Positions 9,290-19,045 are shown, counted from the stretch's first letter. The stretch: DNA of 64,000 nucleotides from JAAYUD01 sp041907665 (GCA_041907665.1 JAYRGW010000004.1:48346-112345); one strand, 5' to 3'. Made by a program: numbers and translations. The notes: generated by a model from the sequence alone, not told the origin.

Positions 9290-12200
9290 TTAAAAATTAA
9301 CATCAATACCTAACATTAATGACCGCATTTGTGGATATTTCAATCCGTCACCCGAATTGAGTTCCGGATCCCAAAGCTTGAATTTCGAAAAGCAAAACAA
9401 GTTATTTCCACTTAGATAGAAGCGAACATTCTTTGCATTGATTTTGTCAGTCAATATTTTAGGCATAGTATAACCGAATTCGATAGTACGACAACGCAAA
9501 AAGCTCATATCCTTTTTCCACCATGTAGAAGTTCTATAGTTTTGTTGATTGGGAGACTCCGACAATCGAGGCCAAAATACATTTTGAGATGCATTATTTT
9601 CTGTCCAACGATCATTGTAATTGGAGTAGATATTACCCAACAATCCTTGTCCGCTACCTGGAATAAAATAAGTCGATCCACCAATAACACGATGAGTATC
9701 GGCTACGCCCTGGAAAAAGACATTAAAATCAAAATGACGGAACACAATATTGCATCCGAAGCCATAGACGATACGTGGATCTACAGTACCACCAATATAG
9801 CCTTCGTCTGCATCAGTGATAATTCCGTCACCATCCATATCTTTATACTTAATATCACCGGGACGAAGCTTACCAGTCGATACGCCAGTCTCCTGATTTG
9901 GAATGCCAAATTTCAAATTACCATCTGCATCAAAATCGTTTTTCGTAAACAATCGCTCGGCCTGAAGTCCCCAAAGGGTATTCATAGAGCGTCCCGTTTG
10001 ACAGCGGTATTTGCTTTTTCCTGCAGCCTCATCGATTTCATTTATCTTGTTCTTCGCATAAGAGAATGTAGAACGGAAGCCAAGCGTCCAGTTTTTATCA
10101 ATCTTCTTATTATAGTTCAATGAAGCATCAAAACCTCGATTGGTCACTTTCCCATAGTTCGCCCATGGAGTAGTAATATATCCTGTTTGAGTTGGTATTG
10201 TACTGCGTTGCATAAAAATATTAGAACGTTTTTCCTTGAACCAGTCAAATTGTAATTCAAAAGCATTCCAAAGTCCAAGTTCAAAGCCTAAGTCGGATTT
10301 CCATGCTGTTTCCCATGTCAAATTGGCCACACCAATATCGCCTTCCGTAATACCGGCGCGATATGTCTCACCATTGTCACCCCACGTGTAATTACCTTGA
10401 CCGGTATAAACCGTTGTAATATACGCAAAACGACGCCCTCCGATATTGTCGTTACCTACTTTTCCAAAAGAGCCTCTCACTTTCAGCTTATTAACTGTAT
10501 CTTTCATTCTAACCATAAAAGGTTCTTCCGACACCATCCAACCTAATGCAAAAGAGGGGAAGAAACCAAAGCGATGTCCTTTAGCAAAATTTTCAGAACC
10601 GTTGTAACCAAAGTTGAACTCTCCAATGTAGCGGCTGTCGTATACATAAGACAAACGGCCTGCAAAGCCTTGCTTACGATATGGTTGTACAGTACCTTGG
10701 TCATAACTTTGCTGATTATAAAGGAATAAAGCATCAATATCATGTTTGCCAAATGTACGAGTATACGTCAACGTACCTTCCATGTACATATCCTTCGTTC
10801 CATACCCCGATGAAGTTCCGAATCCCAAAGCGTCGCTACCATAACTCAATACGGTTTTTATCAAATTACCCTCATCGTCACGGCCGGTAGCGATATTATA
10901 ATAGGTAGGACTGAAATCTCTGTAACGTCCACTATAGTTATAAGAATCGAACGAGAAAGTAAACTTGGCTTTCAGTCCGGGAGTAAGCATCTTCAAGTTT
11001 TGCTCTATAGACATCAACGACTGAAGTTGTGTATTGATATCCACTTGATAGCCCGATTGTGTGGCAGTTGCCCAAGGATTTACCCGATTGGCGATAATTG
11101 GTATCGTACCGTCCGAATAGCGTGCAGGATAAGCGATAGGGCTTGTGGTAAAAGCTTGAGAAAATAAATCGTCAATACCGCACTTAGGACCATGCCGGTT
11201 CTGCATATATCCACCGATATTCAGGCGCAGTGTCGTGGTTTTTGTAATATCCAAATCGACATTAGCACGCATATTGAAACGATTTAATTTAATACCCGTA
11301 TCATAAGGCAGCGTCCTGTCAGTTTCGACAATACCATGTTCGTTAAACCAAGAAGTGACTAACGAATAGCGCAAAAAGTTGGAACCGCCACTGACGGTAA
11401 CATTCGCTCTTGTTGAATACGCGTAATTCTTTGTGATATCGTTCAACCAATTTTCATCAGGGTACAAATCCAAATCATAGTGATAACGAGTCTTGTCAAT
11501 TTGCTCTTGCGAGTAGGGCAACTGAGACTTATTTTCTTTCAACTCGTTTAGGAGTTCCATATAATCGGCTCCACCGATAAATTTTGGCAATTTGGTAGGC
11601 TCTTCTATTGCATGCTCTACACGCACATCTATCGAAGGAGCACCTATATGTCCGCGCTTCGTATTGATTACAATCACGCCGTTAGCACCGCGAACACCAT
11701 ACATGGCACTAGCCGATGCATCTTTCAACACTGAGAAAGACTCGATTTCGGCAGGATCGATATTATTCAGATCGCGTTCAATTCCATCAACCAATACCAA
11801 AGGAGTGTTTGTTCCAGAGAAAGTCGAAATACCACGAATCCAGAAGTTCGAACTATCATAACCGGGTTCGCCCGAACGGGTCACTGCAATAACACCGGCA
11901 ATCTGGCCAGCAAGATTATTGGACAGAGAACGTGTTGATCCCACTTGCAAATGCCCCGGTTCCAAATTATCAATGGCGCCAACAACAGAAAGTTTCTTTT
12001 GCGTACCATAGCCAGTAACAACAACTTCGTTAAGAGCAGCAACATCCTCTTGCAATTGAATAATGAAATTAGTTTCACTGCCTACAACCAGACGTTGTGT
12101 TTTGTAGCCGACGCTAGAAATTTCGATAATAGACTTTTTGTTGGGAACATTCAAAATAAAATGTCCAGTCACATCAGTGATCGTACCCGATGTAGCCTCC

Positions 12201-12676
12201 TTTCCTGCAATACGAATACTGACCCCCGGCATCGGATTTTTCGTTTCATCATATACCGTACCGCCTATCTTAATCATTTTCACTGGTGGTGACACGGCTG
12301 ACAATTTGGCGACTTCGGGCTTTGCATAAATAGATATTTGACGCCCATTAATGGTATAACCATTATTCGTACCGACAAAGAGTTCATCGAGAAGTTCATG
12401 AATATTCTTGCCACCTGCAGTGACTGAAACCCTACGATTCAGATTGACGACACCATTGTAATAAAAGAATACATAGTCGCTATTTTTCTCGACGGTATTG
12501 AGCACTTGTCTTACCGTCACATTGCGTAGCGTGAAGTTAAAATTTGTCCGCTGCGAATGGCTTTCAGCAGAAAAACACAAGTTTATTCCTATAAAAAGGA
12601 AAAGGAATGATAATTTCATAACATTTAGACTTAATCTTTTAGTATTAATTAAGTCGTTCTTTAGATTAACAATCAT
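9290..12676 (-). CDS. SusC/RagA TonB-dependent receptor with STN signalling domain
   Basis: A 1,128-residue outer-membrane transporter that imports oligosaccharides with SusD, powered by TonB. The order is: signal peptide (~20-38), an STN domain (~45-117, NFTLRNVTVRQVLNTVEKN), a carboxypeptidase-regulatory-like domain (~134-200, GTVYDETKNPMPGVSIRIAG), the plug with EVVVTGYGTQ and the SusC signature GVRGANGVIVINTKRG, then the 22-strand barrel ending MLGIDVNF. The STN domain is found in receptors that contact a FecR anti-sigma factor, and fecR and an ECF sigma gene lie directly upstream. The frame starts at 12676; an internal ATG at 12619 would still include the signal peptide. No clear TAnnTTTG box precedes it, consistent with control by the ECF factor, though unproven. 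Confidence 0.95.
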   Translation of the reverse strand: MIVNLKNDLINTKRLSLNVMKLSFLFLFIGINLCFSAESHSQRTNFNFTLRNVTVRQVLNTVEKNSDYVFFYYNGVVNLNRRVSVTAGGKNIHELLDELFVGTNNGYTINGRQISIYAKPEVAKLSAVSPPVKMIKIGGTVYDETKNPMPGVSIRIAGKEATSGTITDVTGHFILNVPNKKSIIEISSVGYKTQRLVVGSETNFIIQLQEDVAALNEVVVTGYGTQKKLSVVGAIDNLEPGHLQVGSTRSLSNNLAGQIAGVIAVTRSGEPGYDSSNFWIRGISTFSGTNTPLVLVDGIERDLNNIDPAEIESFSVLKDASASAMYGVRGANGVIVINTKRGHIGAPSIDVRVEHAIEEPTKLPKFIGGADYMELLNELKENKSQLPYSQEQIDKTRYHYDLDLYPDENWLNDITKNYAYSTRANVTVSGGSNFLRYSLVTSWFNEHGIVETDRTLPYDTGIKLNRFNMRANVDLDITKTTTLRLNIGGYMQNRHGPKCGIDDLFSQAFTTSPIAYPARYSDGTIPIIANRVNPWATATQSGYQVDINTQLQSLMSIEQNLKMLTPGLKAKFTFSFDSYNYSGRYRDFSPTYYNIATGRDDEGNLIKTVLSYGSDALGFGTSSGYGTKDMYMEGTLTYTRTFGKHDIDALFLYNQQSYDQGTVQPYRKQGFAGRLSYVYDSRYIGEFNFGYNGSENFAKGHRFGFFPSFALGWMVSEEPFMVRMKDTVNKLKVRGSFGKVGNDNIGGRRFAYITTVYTGQGNYTWGDNGETYRAGITEGDIGVANLTWETAWKSDLGFELGLWNAFELQFDWFKEKRSNIFMQRSTIPTQTGYITTPWANYGKVTNRGFDASLNYNKKIDKNWTLGFRSTFSYAKNKINEIDEAAGKSKYRCQTGRSMNTLWGLQAERLFTKNDFDADGNLKFGIPNQETGVSTGKLRPGDIKYKDMDGDGIITDADEGYIGGTVDPRIVYGFGCNIVFRHFDFNVFFQGVADTHRVIGGSTYFIPGSGQGLLGNIYSNYNDRWTENNASQNVFWPRLSESPNQQNYRTSTWWKKDMSFLRCRTIEFGYTMPKILTDKINAKNVRFYLSGNNLFCFSKFKLWDPELNSGDGLKYPQMRSLMLGIDVNF

Positions 12677-12723
12677 ATCTTTGTAATGATTTTAAGATTA
12701 ATACTTGTATCTCTTTACAGTTT

Positions 12724-12766
12724 TATTTTAAAATTATATCGGAAAGTACTCGCCCTACTTTCCGAT
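12724..12766 (-). terminator. hairpin terminator after fecR
   Basis: An 11-bp perfect stem (12738-12748 with 12756-12766, ATCGGAAAGTA arms, 7-base loop) follows the fecR stop. On the minus strand it leads into ATAATTTTAAAAT. The plus strand also continues into a T-rich tract, but no plus-strand gene is nearby. It would separate the sigma/anti-sigma transcript from the susC transcript. Confidence 0.65.
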
Positions 12767-12810
12767 TTCTATTTTTCTCTTTCTTATCCGAATCTTATCA
12801 TAAGCATTTA

Positions 12811-13968
12811 TTATTTAAGGTGAACATAGTATTTATTATTACTCTGACCGTATACGATCGGTGCTGTTTCAGAAATAGCTTTCATCACATTTTCAAAGTC
12901 ATCTTTCAAATCCAATTTACCTGAGCATTTCAACGAAGCTACCGACGAATCATATTTCATATCAACGCCATAATACTTCATCAAATCAGAAAAGATATCG
13001 CCCAATCTTTCATCACTCGCCAAATATAGACCCTTGGTCCAAGAGATATAATACGAAGGATCTACTTGCTTAACTATCGGAGCGGCACCATTGCGAATCT
13101 CATACATTTCGTTCGGGAAAAGCTTAGCCAGCATATTGTTTTGCAAGACCTGCACAGCTCCCGACACTAAGACAACACGTTGAAGCGGTGCACCCCGATA
13201 GGCTTTCACATCGAAGTGAGTGCCCAATACCCGGACATCCATATTTTGGGGAGTCTTCACAATAAACGGATGTTCGGCATCGTGTGCCACTTCCAAATAG
13301 ATTTCGCCTTCTACGTATATTTCGCGCGTTTTGTCTTTGAAAGAGACGGGATAAATCAAACGGGTACCGGCATTGAGCCAAATCCGTGTTCCATCGGACA
13401 GAGTCACATTAGACGAATGTCCAAACGGAACAATCAATTGATTGAATGCTGCGGCAGCATCATCAGTAACGGTCTGATTGCTATTACAAATAATGCGACC
13501 GGATTTATACTGTATATTAGTGGCTTTTGTATTAAAAGTGAGCGTGCTGTCGGACGAAAGAACAAGTTTTACTGTAGATGAGCGCATATCGATCGAACCG
13601 GAAAGCGTCTGAGCGAATTTCATGATATCGGGATGAGAAGATGGCAGCAACCGGAGATAGCCATAAAGACCCATCAGCAACATAACAACAGCAACCACAC
13701 CATAAATAGAACGGCGTACAAACATACGACGTTTGACCGGACGACTGATGATGGTTACAAACCTTCGCCAACCCTCTTCTTTACCGAAATGATTTTCAAA
13801 GATTTGATCTTCCGACCATTTTTTATAACACGATATGCTATAATCTACATTTTCTTTAGACTGATGTAGCCACGCCAATAGCTCATCCTTCTCGGACGAA
13901 TCGGCCTTGCCGCTAAAGAAGCGGATTAGTAAAGACTTGATATGCTCTTCTTGGAGTTTCATATTCAT
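12811..13968 (-). CDS. FecR-family anti-sigma factor
   Basis: A 385-residue single-pass inner-membrane regulator. The cytoplasmic N-terminus (~1-85) has the helical HIKSLLIRFFSGKADSSEKDELLAWL region that holds the sigma factor. A transmembrane helix follows at ~87-107 (YGVVAVVMLLMGLYGYL), then the periplasmic FecR domain (~180-275, LIVPFGHSSNVTLSDGTRIWLNAGTRLIYP and IYLEVAHDAEHPFIVKT). The C-terminal ~70-residue domain with DERLGDIFSDLMKYYGVDM is the part that normally meets the receptor STN domain. It lies between the ECF sigma and susC genes, giving the complete SusC-FecR-ECF signalling set. Confidence 0.93.
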   Translation of the reverse strand: MNMKLQEEHIKSLLIRFFSGKADSSEKDELLAWLHQSKENVDYSISCYKKWSEDQIFENHFGKEEGWRRFVTIISRPVKRRMFVRRSIYGVVAVVMLLMGLYGYLRLLPSSHPDIMKFAQTLSGSIDMRSSTVKLVLSSDSTLTFNTKATNIQYKSGRIICNSNQTVTDDAAAAFNQLIVPFGHSSNVTLSDGTRIWLNAGTRLIYPVSFKDKTREIYVEGEIYLEVAHDAEHPFIVKTPQNMDVRVLGTHFDVKAYRGAPLQRVVLVSGAVQVLQNNMLAKLFPNEMYEIRNGAAPIVKQVDPSYYISWTKGLYLASDERLGDIFSDLMKYYGVDMKYDSSVASLKCSGKLDLKDDFENVMKAISETAPIVYGQSNNKYYVHLK

Positions 13969-14035
13969 AACCCGAATCAGAAAGAAACAACCCTACCCGA
14001 AATTACATTTTTTTTATGATACGAGATAAAAATCT

Positions 14036-14638
14036 TCATTTGCGCGGCAAAAACAGCAGCGCATAGAAAATAAACGTAAGATAACCGGTATTTATCAAAT
14101 GTGCCCGAATGGCTGATAAAGCCTTTGTCATTTGCTTTTCTACAGCCTTAACACTGATTTTCAACCGTTCGGCAATTTCCTTATTGCTTAGTCCTTCTTC
14201 ACGACTCATCCGATAAATACCGGCACAATAAGGAGTAAGTTCGTCAAGGCATTTATCAACCTCTTCAACAATCTGTTTGCAATCGAGTTCATCGATAATC
14301 TGCTCCGACAGAATAGCTTCCCACTCTACATCCAAAGGGTGTAAAACTACGGCCTCGTCCAACGTCGTGTTCCGAGCAGATGCATGCCGAGTATAATCGA
14401 TAGCCTTATCATGAACACTTTTATATAAAAGAGGTTTCAAAGATAGGGAAAAGTCCAGCTGAGCACGCTTTTCCCACAGACCTATAAAACAATCTTGAAC
14501 GATATCTTTGCATGCATCAGAATCGCCAACAAAGCGCAAGGCATAGACACAAAGTGGACTATAGTGCCTAAGAAATAGCTCCTTAAAACACTGTATTTGA
14601 ACGGTTAACTGTAGATTTATATTTACTTCTTTTCCCAT
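14036..14638 (-). CDS. ECF-type RNA polymerase sigma factor (Bacteroidota PUL type)
   Basis: About 200 residues with sigma region 2 (ELFLRHYSPLCVYALRFVGD, KDIVQDCFIGLWEKR) and region 4 helix-turn-helix (GLSNKEIAERLKISVKAVEK). It is expected to direct RNA polymerase to the neighbouring susC promoter when released by FecR. The frame is open from 14671, but a -7 box at 14669-14676 puts transcription start downstream of that codon, so the ATG at 14638 is chosen. The fecR gene follows after 67 bases in the same direction. Confidence 0.9.
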   Translation of the reverse strand: MGKEVNINLQLTVQIQCFKELFLRHYSPLCVYALRFVGDSDACKDIVQDCFIGLWEKRAQLDFSLSLKPLLYKSVHDKAIDYTRHASARNTTLDEAVVLHPLDVEWEAILSEQIIDELDCKQIVEEVDKCLDELTPYCAGIYRMSREEGLSNKEIAERLKISVKAVEKQMTKALSAIRAHLINTGYLTFIFYALLFLPRK

Positions 14639-14668
14639 AAAACGCAAAGAAAGAACTTTTCGTAAATG

Positions 14669-14676
14669 CAAAAGTA
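14669..14676 (-). promoter_or_regulatory. promoter -7 box of the ECF sigma gene
   Basis: The minus strand reads TACTTTTG, matching TAnnTTTG, about 30 bases before the ATG at 14638. The -33 box is poor. It also decides the start codon, because the alternative start at 14671 would lie inside the promoter. Confidence 0.5.
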
Positions 14677-14733
14677 AATATTTTATTTAAATAATCTACA
14701 GGATAAACATTTTTATATTGTCACCGCCACAGA

Positions 14734-17010
14734 CTAATTAGTTTTGCATACAATATGGTATTTCCCAGCACCAAATAGAGCTACAGATTTGCCTCCCGTT
14801 TTAGCCGTAACGGTCTGCCTCATGGGCTTACCATTCACCATAACACAGCTCATATCTATAGTAGGCAATGTGACATACGCTTTTGTCGCCTTAGGAATCG
14901 AGATAATCCAATCGAAGGTTCCATTGGAAATCTTCCAACTCGAGCCTATCATTCCGGCCACTGTAGGAACAGTAATAGACGCCTGATGGAAAGTAGCCGG
15001 CTGAGGATTGATGGCAAAAGTTTTATATCCGGCTTCCAACGGGCGGATACCGCAAAGATACTGGGCAATCACTGTGAGCGGACCGCCACTCCAAGCATGA
15101 TTGGTCGTACCACCTCCAAAGGCATTATTATTAATATCCCAGCCCTCAAAAAGAGTGGTATGAAGGGAATCGTTCACCATCGGTCCGTAACGTTTCTGGG
15201 CACGTTCGAGAGCATAATCGCCATATCCCATCTGAAACAAAGCTTCCATTACATATTTCTCCATATAAGGACTGGCATGCCATTGCGATTTAAACACCTG
15301 AAGTATTTTGTCATATTTCTCGGGCGAAGCAATACCAGTAATAACGGCCAAAGCCTGAACGCGATCATCCGTCTCGCCCTGATACTCCGGGTGACGATAA
15401 GCATAGCCGTTCCAACATTTATTATAACCTTCTTTGACCCGAGCCATTATCTCTTCAAACCGAGCGGCATCTTCTTCGTATCCCAATATATGAGCCATTC
15501 CGGCAGCTCCTTCAAGTGCCAAATAATGCCATCCGGCAAACAACAGACGCATATCTTTTTGGTCACCCCAATCGCCCCAAGTCCAACCGCCAGTGCGGAA
15601 TGCCGTCAATCCGGTATCATCCGTCTTCCACAAATCCAGATAACGTTTAACATGTGGATAAGCTTCTTCTATTGTAGCCCTGTCGGCTGTATTCATATAA
15701 TAATTCCAAAAGCCATACTTTCCGATAGCGGCCAGCATCTGCCCGGGGAGTTCGGAACTGTAATTACCTGCCGGAATCGGTGCAAAGAGAGTCCCGTCAG
15801 GCTTCTGCCAATGGCACAACTCTTTGATGCCTTTTTTCATCAATTCGTGCGCCGAAGCAGAATAGGTATAAAAGCATTCGCCTTGAAGAACAACTTCGTC
15901 ACCCCACCACTGGGCACGTTCACGATCGGGACAGTCAAAATAAGTATCACGCATATTGACATAAAGCGTGCGCAGACCCTTCTTCCAAAAGCGGCTAAAG
16001 AAATCGTTATCGCACGAGAAAGTACCTTCGGGATAAGTATCATAACCCGTTTCGCGATATTTCACCGTATTGATACGCACCGATTTGGGCACAACCAATA
16101 TAATGGTTTGTCCATTCATCCACCCTAGAGATTCATAAACCTGATGTCCTTTACGGGCAATATATTCGGCACGAACATTTGTATCTCCGCCCGCAAAAGT
16201 ATGATCGGTATATATAGACACCTTCCCACTACCCTTTTCATCCGTCAGGTCAAGTATCGGAGTCATTTGCATGTTATAAGGTAGAGAGACCAACACACTG
16301 TCGACATCTGCCCCCGATATTCTCTTCACTTGCGCCTGCTTTATACCATGATCTTTCCATAAAGGAATAGGGCGTTTCACCATCTCGCCCCAAGGAGTAT
16401 CACCCCACGCTCCTATTTCGACCGCTGGCGCAAACTGATATGCCGACTTACAATCGGCCATTTGCCAACCATCGATATTCAAATTGGCATCGTATCGGAT
16501 ATTAGACTCCGGCAAGCGGAAGTTAGGGAAAGGAGCTTCCGTATTCTTATAGGCGGGATGAATACGGCAAAGCCACGAATTATTACTCTGCAAAAGCAAG
16601 TGTTTTATATTCAAATCGAAAAACAGACCTGCCTTACCACTACTTTTATGAGAAAACCCATCTTTCCCGAAATACCAAAGCAAAACAGCTATTTTGTTTG
16701 TACCCTTTCTTAAGAAAGAAGCGATATTGATCTCGTCATAATACGAAGATTGAGGACTGGGTCCCCGTTTAAGCCCTCCTTCAAAGACAACGAGTCGACC
16801 ATTAATCCACAACCAATATTTACTATCGGCGGCAATACGTGCCATTGCCAACCGAGGTATACTTGTCACATTAATATCTTTTCGAAAAGCAATCCATGTA
16901 TTCGGACTATTTGCTCCGGCATCGGAGGTCGTTATCCATTTGGCACTTTGAGCAAAAGCCGAAAACGATACAAAAACGAATAAACAAAAGGAAATAATAA
17001 AATTTTTCAT
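14734..17010 (-). CDS. alpha-L-rhamnosidase-type glycoside hydrolase (GH78-like)
   Basis: A 758-residue secreted protein (signal peptide ending SFSAFAQS at ~21). A jelly-roll domain (~25-200, KYWLWINGRLVVFEGGLKRG) is followed by an (alpha/alpha)6 barrel with YFDCPDRERAQWWGDEVVLQ at ~357-376, the counterpart of the DERxGWxGD motif of GH78. Further barrel blocks are FRTGGWTWGDWGDQKD, TLFEGWDINNNAFGGGTTNHAWSGGP and a short C-terminal beta domain. At about 760 residues it is compact and lacks the extra N-terminal domains of the 1,122-residue enzyme at 658-4026. It is transcribed towards the sigma gene but from its own promoter. A rhamnosidase role is likely from the fold; the exact bond is not known. 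Confidence 0.82.
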   Translation of the reverse strand: MKNFIISFCLFVFVSFSAFAQSAKWITTSDAGANSPNTWIAFRKDINVTSIPRLAMARIAADSKYWLWINGRLVVFEGGLKRGPSPQSSYYDEINIASFLRKGTNKIAVLLWYFGKDGFSHKSSGKAGLFFDLNIKHLLLQSNNSWLCRIHPAYKNTEAPFPNFRLPESNIRYDANLNIDGWQMADCKSAYQFAPAVEIGAWGDTPWGEMVKRPIPLWKDHGIKQAQVKRISGADVDSVLVSLPYNMQMTPILDLTDEKGSGKVSIYTDHTFAGGDTNVRAEYIARKGHQVYESLGWMNGQTIILVVPKSVRINTVKYRETGYDTYPEGTFSCDNDFFSRFWKKGLRTLYVNMRDTYFDCPDRERAQWWGDEVVLQGECFYTYSASAHELMKKGIKELCHWQKPDGTLFAPIPAGNYSSELPGQMLAAIGKYGFWNYYMNTADRATIEEAYPHVKRYLDLWKTDDTGLTAFRTGGWTWGDWGDQKDMRLLFAGWHYLALEGAAGMAHILGYEEDAARFEEIMARVKEGYNKCWNGYAYRHPEYQGETDDRVQALAVITGIASPEKYDKILQVFKSQWHASPYMEKYVMEALFQMGYGDYALERAQKRYGPMVNDSLHTTLFEGWDINNNAFGGGTTNHAWSGGPLTVIAQYLCGIRPLEAGYKTFAINPQPATFHQASITVPTVAGMIGSSWKISNGTFDWIISIPKATKAYVTLPTIDMSCVMVNGKPMRQTVTAKTGGKSVALFGAGKYHIVCKTN

Positions 17011-17033
17011 GTGTTTTAGCTGTTAAAGTGCTG

Positions 17034-17064
17034 CAAATATAGACACTTTAAACATTAAAACAAG
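17034..17064 (-). promoter_or_regulatory. promoter of the second GH78-type gene
   Basis: The minus strand has a -7 box TATATTTG at 17034-17041 and a -33 box CTTG (consensus TTTG) at 17061-17064, separated by 19 bases. The expected start of transcription is ~20 bases before the ATG at 17010. Confidence 0.6.
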
Positions 17065-17665
17065 CATTTCTTAGTCAATTTATTTCTTTTTATAGCCTAT
17101 CAAAAGCTTTTCTAGCGCATGTCTGTCATGAAAATAGCTGAAGAATATTGCATTAATAGAGTTGTATTTTCCCAAAAAATAGTATTCGAAATAATAGTTC
17201 ATGTCCGCAACTCTTCATCCATTACTTATGCACCTCACCATAAATATTTTTATATGAATATCTATTCGGACATAAACGAGTACACTCTGATATTTTTGAT
17301 AAGTGACTTATTTTCAACTAAATTTTTATATCTACCTCTGCCTGAATCGATATCTTTTAAAGTTCCTCGCATACTTTTTCGAACCCCATTATTGTCACAT
17401 TCGATACTCCCGCAGTCACTTATCCTCCTATATTTTACTAGTGAATCAATATTTTTTAGAATCTTGTATTTTGATGTTGCCTTTATATATATCAAGACCA
17501 CACAAGAGCCTAAAGCTGTTGACGCCCATACGTTTTCAAAAAAACATAAGGACGGCAGCGAAAGAACTAAAAGGATACACTAAAGTATCTTGTATTTACT
17601 AATATAGGAAAGAAAAATATTATCATTCAACCATTACAGAACACAATAGCCATATATACAAATAA
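17065..17665. other. intergenic stretch with no convincing gene
   Basis: Both strands have only short AT-rich open frames with no recognisable domain. Two details stand out. Positions 17395-17450 loosely resemble the unique sequence beside repeat A at 20256-20310: both contain GTCACTTA, then TCCTCC and TTTTACT. A CATAAGGACG motif lies at 17545-17554, as in the paired repeats. The stretch may be decayed repeat or gene remnant; nothing firmer can be said. Confidence 0.4.
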
Positions 17666-17875
17666 TTTCAATTCATAAAGCCAATTCATGACATAAAGAC
17701 AAAATTGTCAGAGTTGACAATACGACATAACAAATGGAACAATGGCACATATTTTGTTGCAAATAATGAGATAAAAGCTTATACAAACAAATATCTACTA
17801 TTCCCTCTTCCGGCCGATGAAGCTATTCGCTTATATAATTCTTCTGGAATAAACAGTCAGAACCCGGGATGGTAA
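17666..17875 (+). pseudogene. 3' remnant of a SusD/RagB-family gene
   Basis: An open stretch of about 69 codons ends at TAA 17873-17875 and encodes a SusD-type C-terminus. After KWNNGTYFVANNEIKAYTNK comes LLFPLPADEA and then NSSGINSQNPGW. SusD proteins typically end in a similar block, FPIP-x-x-E followed by NPNLxQNPGW. A stop at 17663 closes the frame upstream, and no other SusD signature or start is visible in any frame before it. The remnant precedes the intact phosphatase-family gene by 18 bases, the usual spacing between susD and a following PUL gene. It therefore looks like the tail of a deleted SusC/D operon. Confidence 0.72.
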
Positions 17876-17893
17876 ATTAAAATAATACTAACA

Positions 17894-18937
17894 ATGAAAA
17901 AAAGTCTCCTAACAGTATCTTTTATTTTAATTTCTATCTTTGCTGCATATTCTTCAAATAGTTCGAGCTCAAAGGTTGAGTTAAAATTTCTCCAACTTAA
18001 CCTTTGGGTGGAATGTACCCATGTCGTTGATGCACCCAACTATTTGATAGAACAGATTGCATACGTACAACCGGATATAGCAACCTTTTGTGAACTTTAC
18101 AAAAGCGATAACGACAATCCCGTTTTACCGCAACTGATAAAAGCATTAAAGAGCAAAGGTTTAACATATTATAGCGCAAGAATTGATGGACGTGCAGTAA
18201 TTTCAAAATATCCCATTATCGGAACAGAGCGCGTCAATAAATGGATGTTCAAAGCCATAATTAAAGTACAGAATAAGAGACTCGCAATATACCCTGCCCA
18301 TTCGGAATATCGTTGGTATTCTTGTTATTATCCTAGAGGATATAATGACGGTAGTACAAATTGGGATAAGCTTCCTGCCCCTATTACCAATGTGAATACA
18401 ATCTTAAGCGTATGCGAGAAATCTGATAGGATCGCATCTATCAAAGATTTTATCAACGATGCTCAAAAAGAATTGAAAAAAGGGTCGCTAGTATTTTTTG
18501 CGGGAGACTTGAATGAACCATCTTATATGGATTGGCAAGCGGACACAAAAGACAAATACGACCATAATGGTTGTATTGTGAATTGGGGCAGTTCAAAAGT
18601 ATTAGTAGCAAATGGATATAAAGATGCTTACCGTGTAGCCCATCCGAATGTTGTAAAATGTCCAGGATTTACTTTTCCGGCTGACAATAAAGCCGTTGAT
18701 ACAAAGAAGCTAGCATGGGCGTTTGATGCCGATGAACGCGAGAGAATAGATTTTGTCTATTACTACCCAAACAATGACTTAAAAGTAAAGAAAGCACAGG
18801 TATTTGGTCCGGAAAGTTCTATTGTGAAAGGACAGCGGGTAAAAGAACAAACGAACGATCCGTTTATAAAACCACTTAATGATGAATGGCCTAGTGATCA
18901 CAAGGGGGTTTTAATCACTTTTACCTTAAAGAAATAA
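17894..18937 (+). CDS. secreted endonuclease/exonuclease/phosphatase-family protein
   Basis: A 347-residue protein with a signal peptide (LLTVSFILISIFAAYSS). It shows the metal-dependent EEP fold: LKFLQLNLWVE (metal-binding Asn), the acidic block PDIATFCELYKSD, SKYPIIG, the GDLNEPSYMDW motif at ~206-216, and the closing WPSDHKGVLITF with the catalytic Asp-His pair. Known members cleave DNA, inositol phosphates, sphingomyelin or other phosphodiesters; the substrate here is not evident. Its position right behind a SusD remnant suggests it once served a SusC/D system scavenging a phosphate-containing compound (inference). Being intact, it may now be an orphan. Confidence 0.88.
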   Translation: MKKSLLTVSFILISIFAAYSSNSSSSKVELKFLQLNLWVECTHVVDAPNYLIEQIAYVQPDIATFCELYKSDNDNPVLPQLIKALKSKGLTYYSARIDGRAVISKYPIIGTERVNKWMFKAIIKVQNKRLAIYPAHSEYRWYSCYYPRGYNDGSTNWDKLPAPITNVNTILSVCEKSDRIASIKDFINDAQKELKKGSLVFFAGDLNEPSYMDWQADTKDKYDHNGCIVNWGSSKVLVANGYKDAYRVAHPNVVKCPGFTFPADNKAVDTKKLAWAFDADERERIDFVYYYPNNDLKVKKAQVFGPESSIVKGQRVKEQTNDPFIKPLNDEWPSDHKGVLITFTLKK

Positions 18938-18981
18938 ATAAGCGCCAATAAAGCTACCGATTAAATACATATAAATCATTC

Positions 18982-19045
18982 AATAATCCTCCAAAGGTTA
19001 TCAAGACTTTATCAGTCAAATAATCTTTGGAGGATTATTAAATTC
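18982..19045 (+). terminator. hairpin after the phosphatase-family gene
   Basis: A 15-bp perfect stem (18982-18996 with 19025-19039; arms AATAATCCTCCAAAG) with a ~28-base loop lies 45 bases after the stop codon and runs into TATTAAATTCTT. It probably ends the plus-strand transcript, although the loop is long for an intrinsic terminator. The 19046-19212 stretch up to repeat A holds nothing I can identify. Confidence 0.55.

Noticed and set aside
17119..17583. A 154-codon plus-strand open frame upstream of the SusD remnant
   Set aside because: It is AT-rich, has no domain, overlaps other equally open frames on both strands and has no ribosome-binding site.
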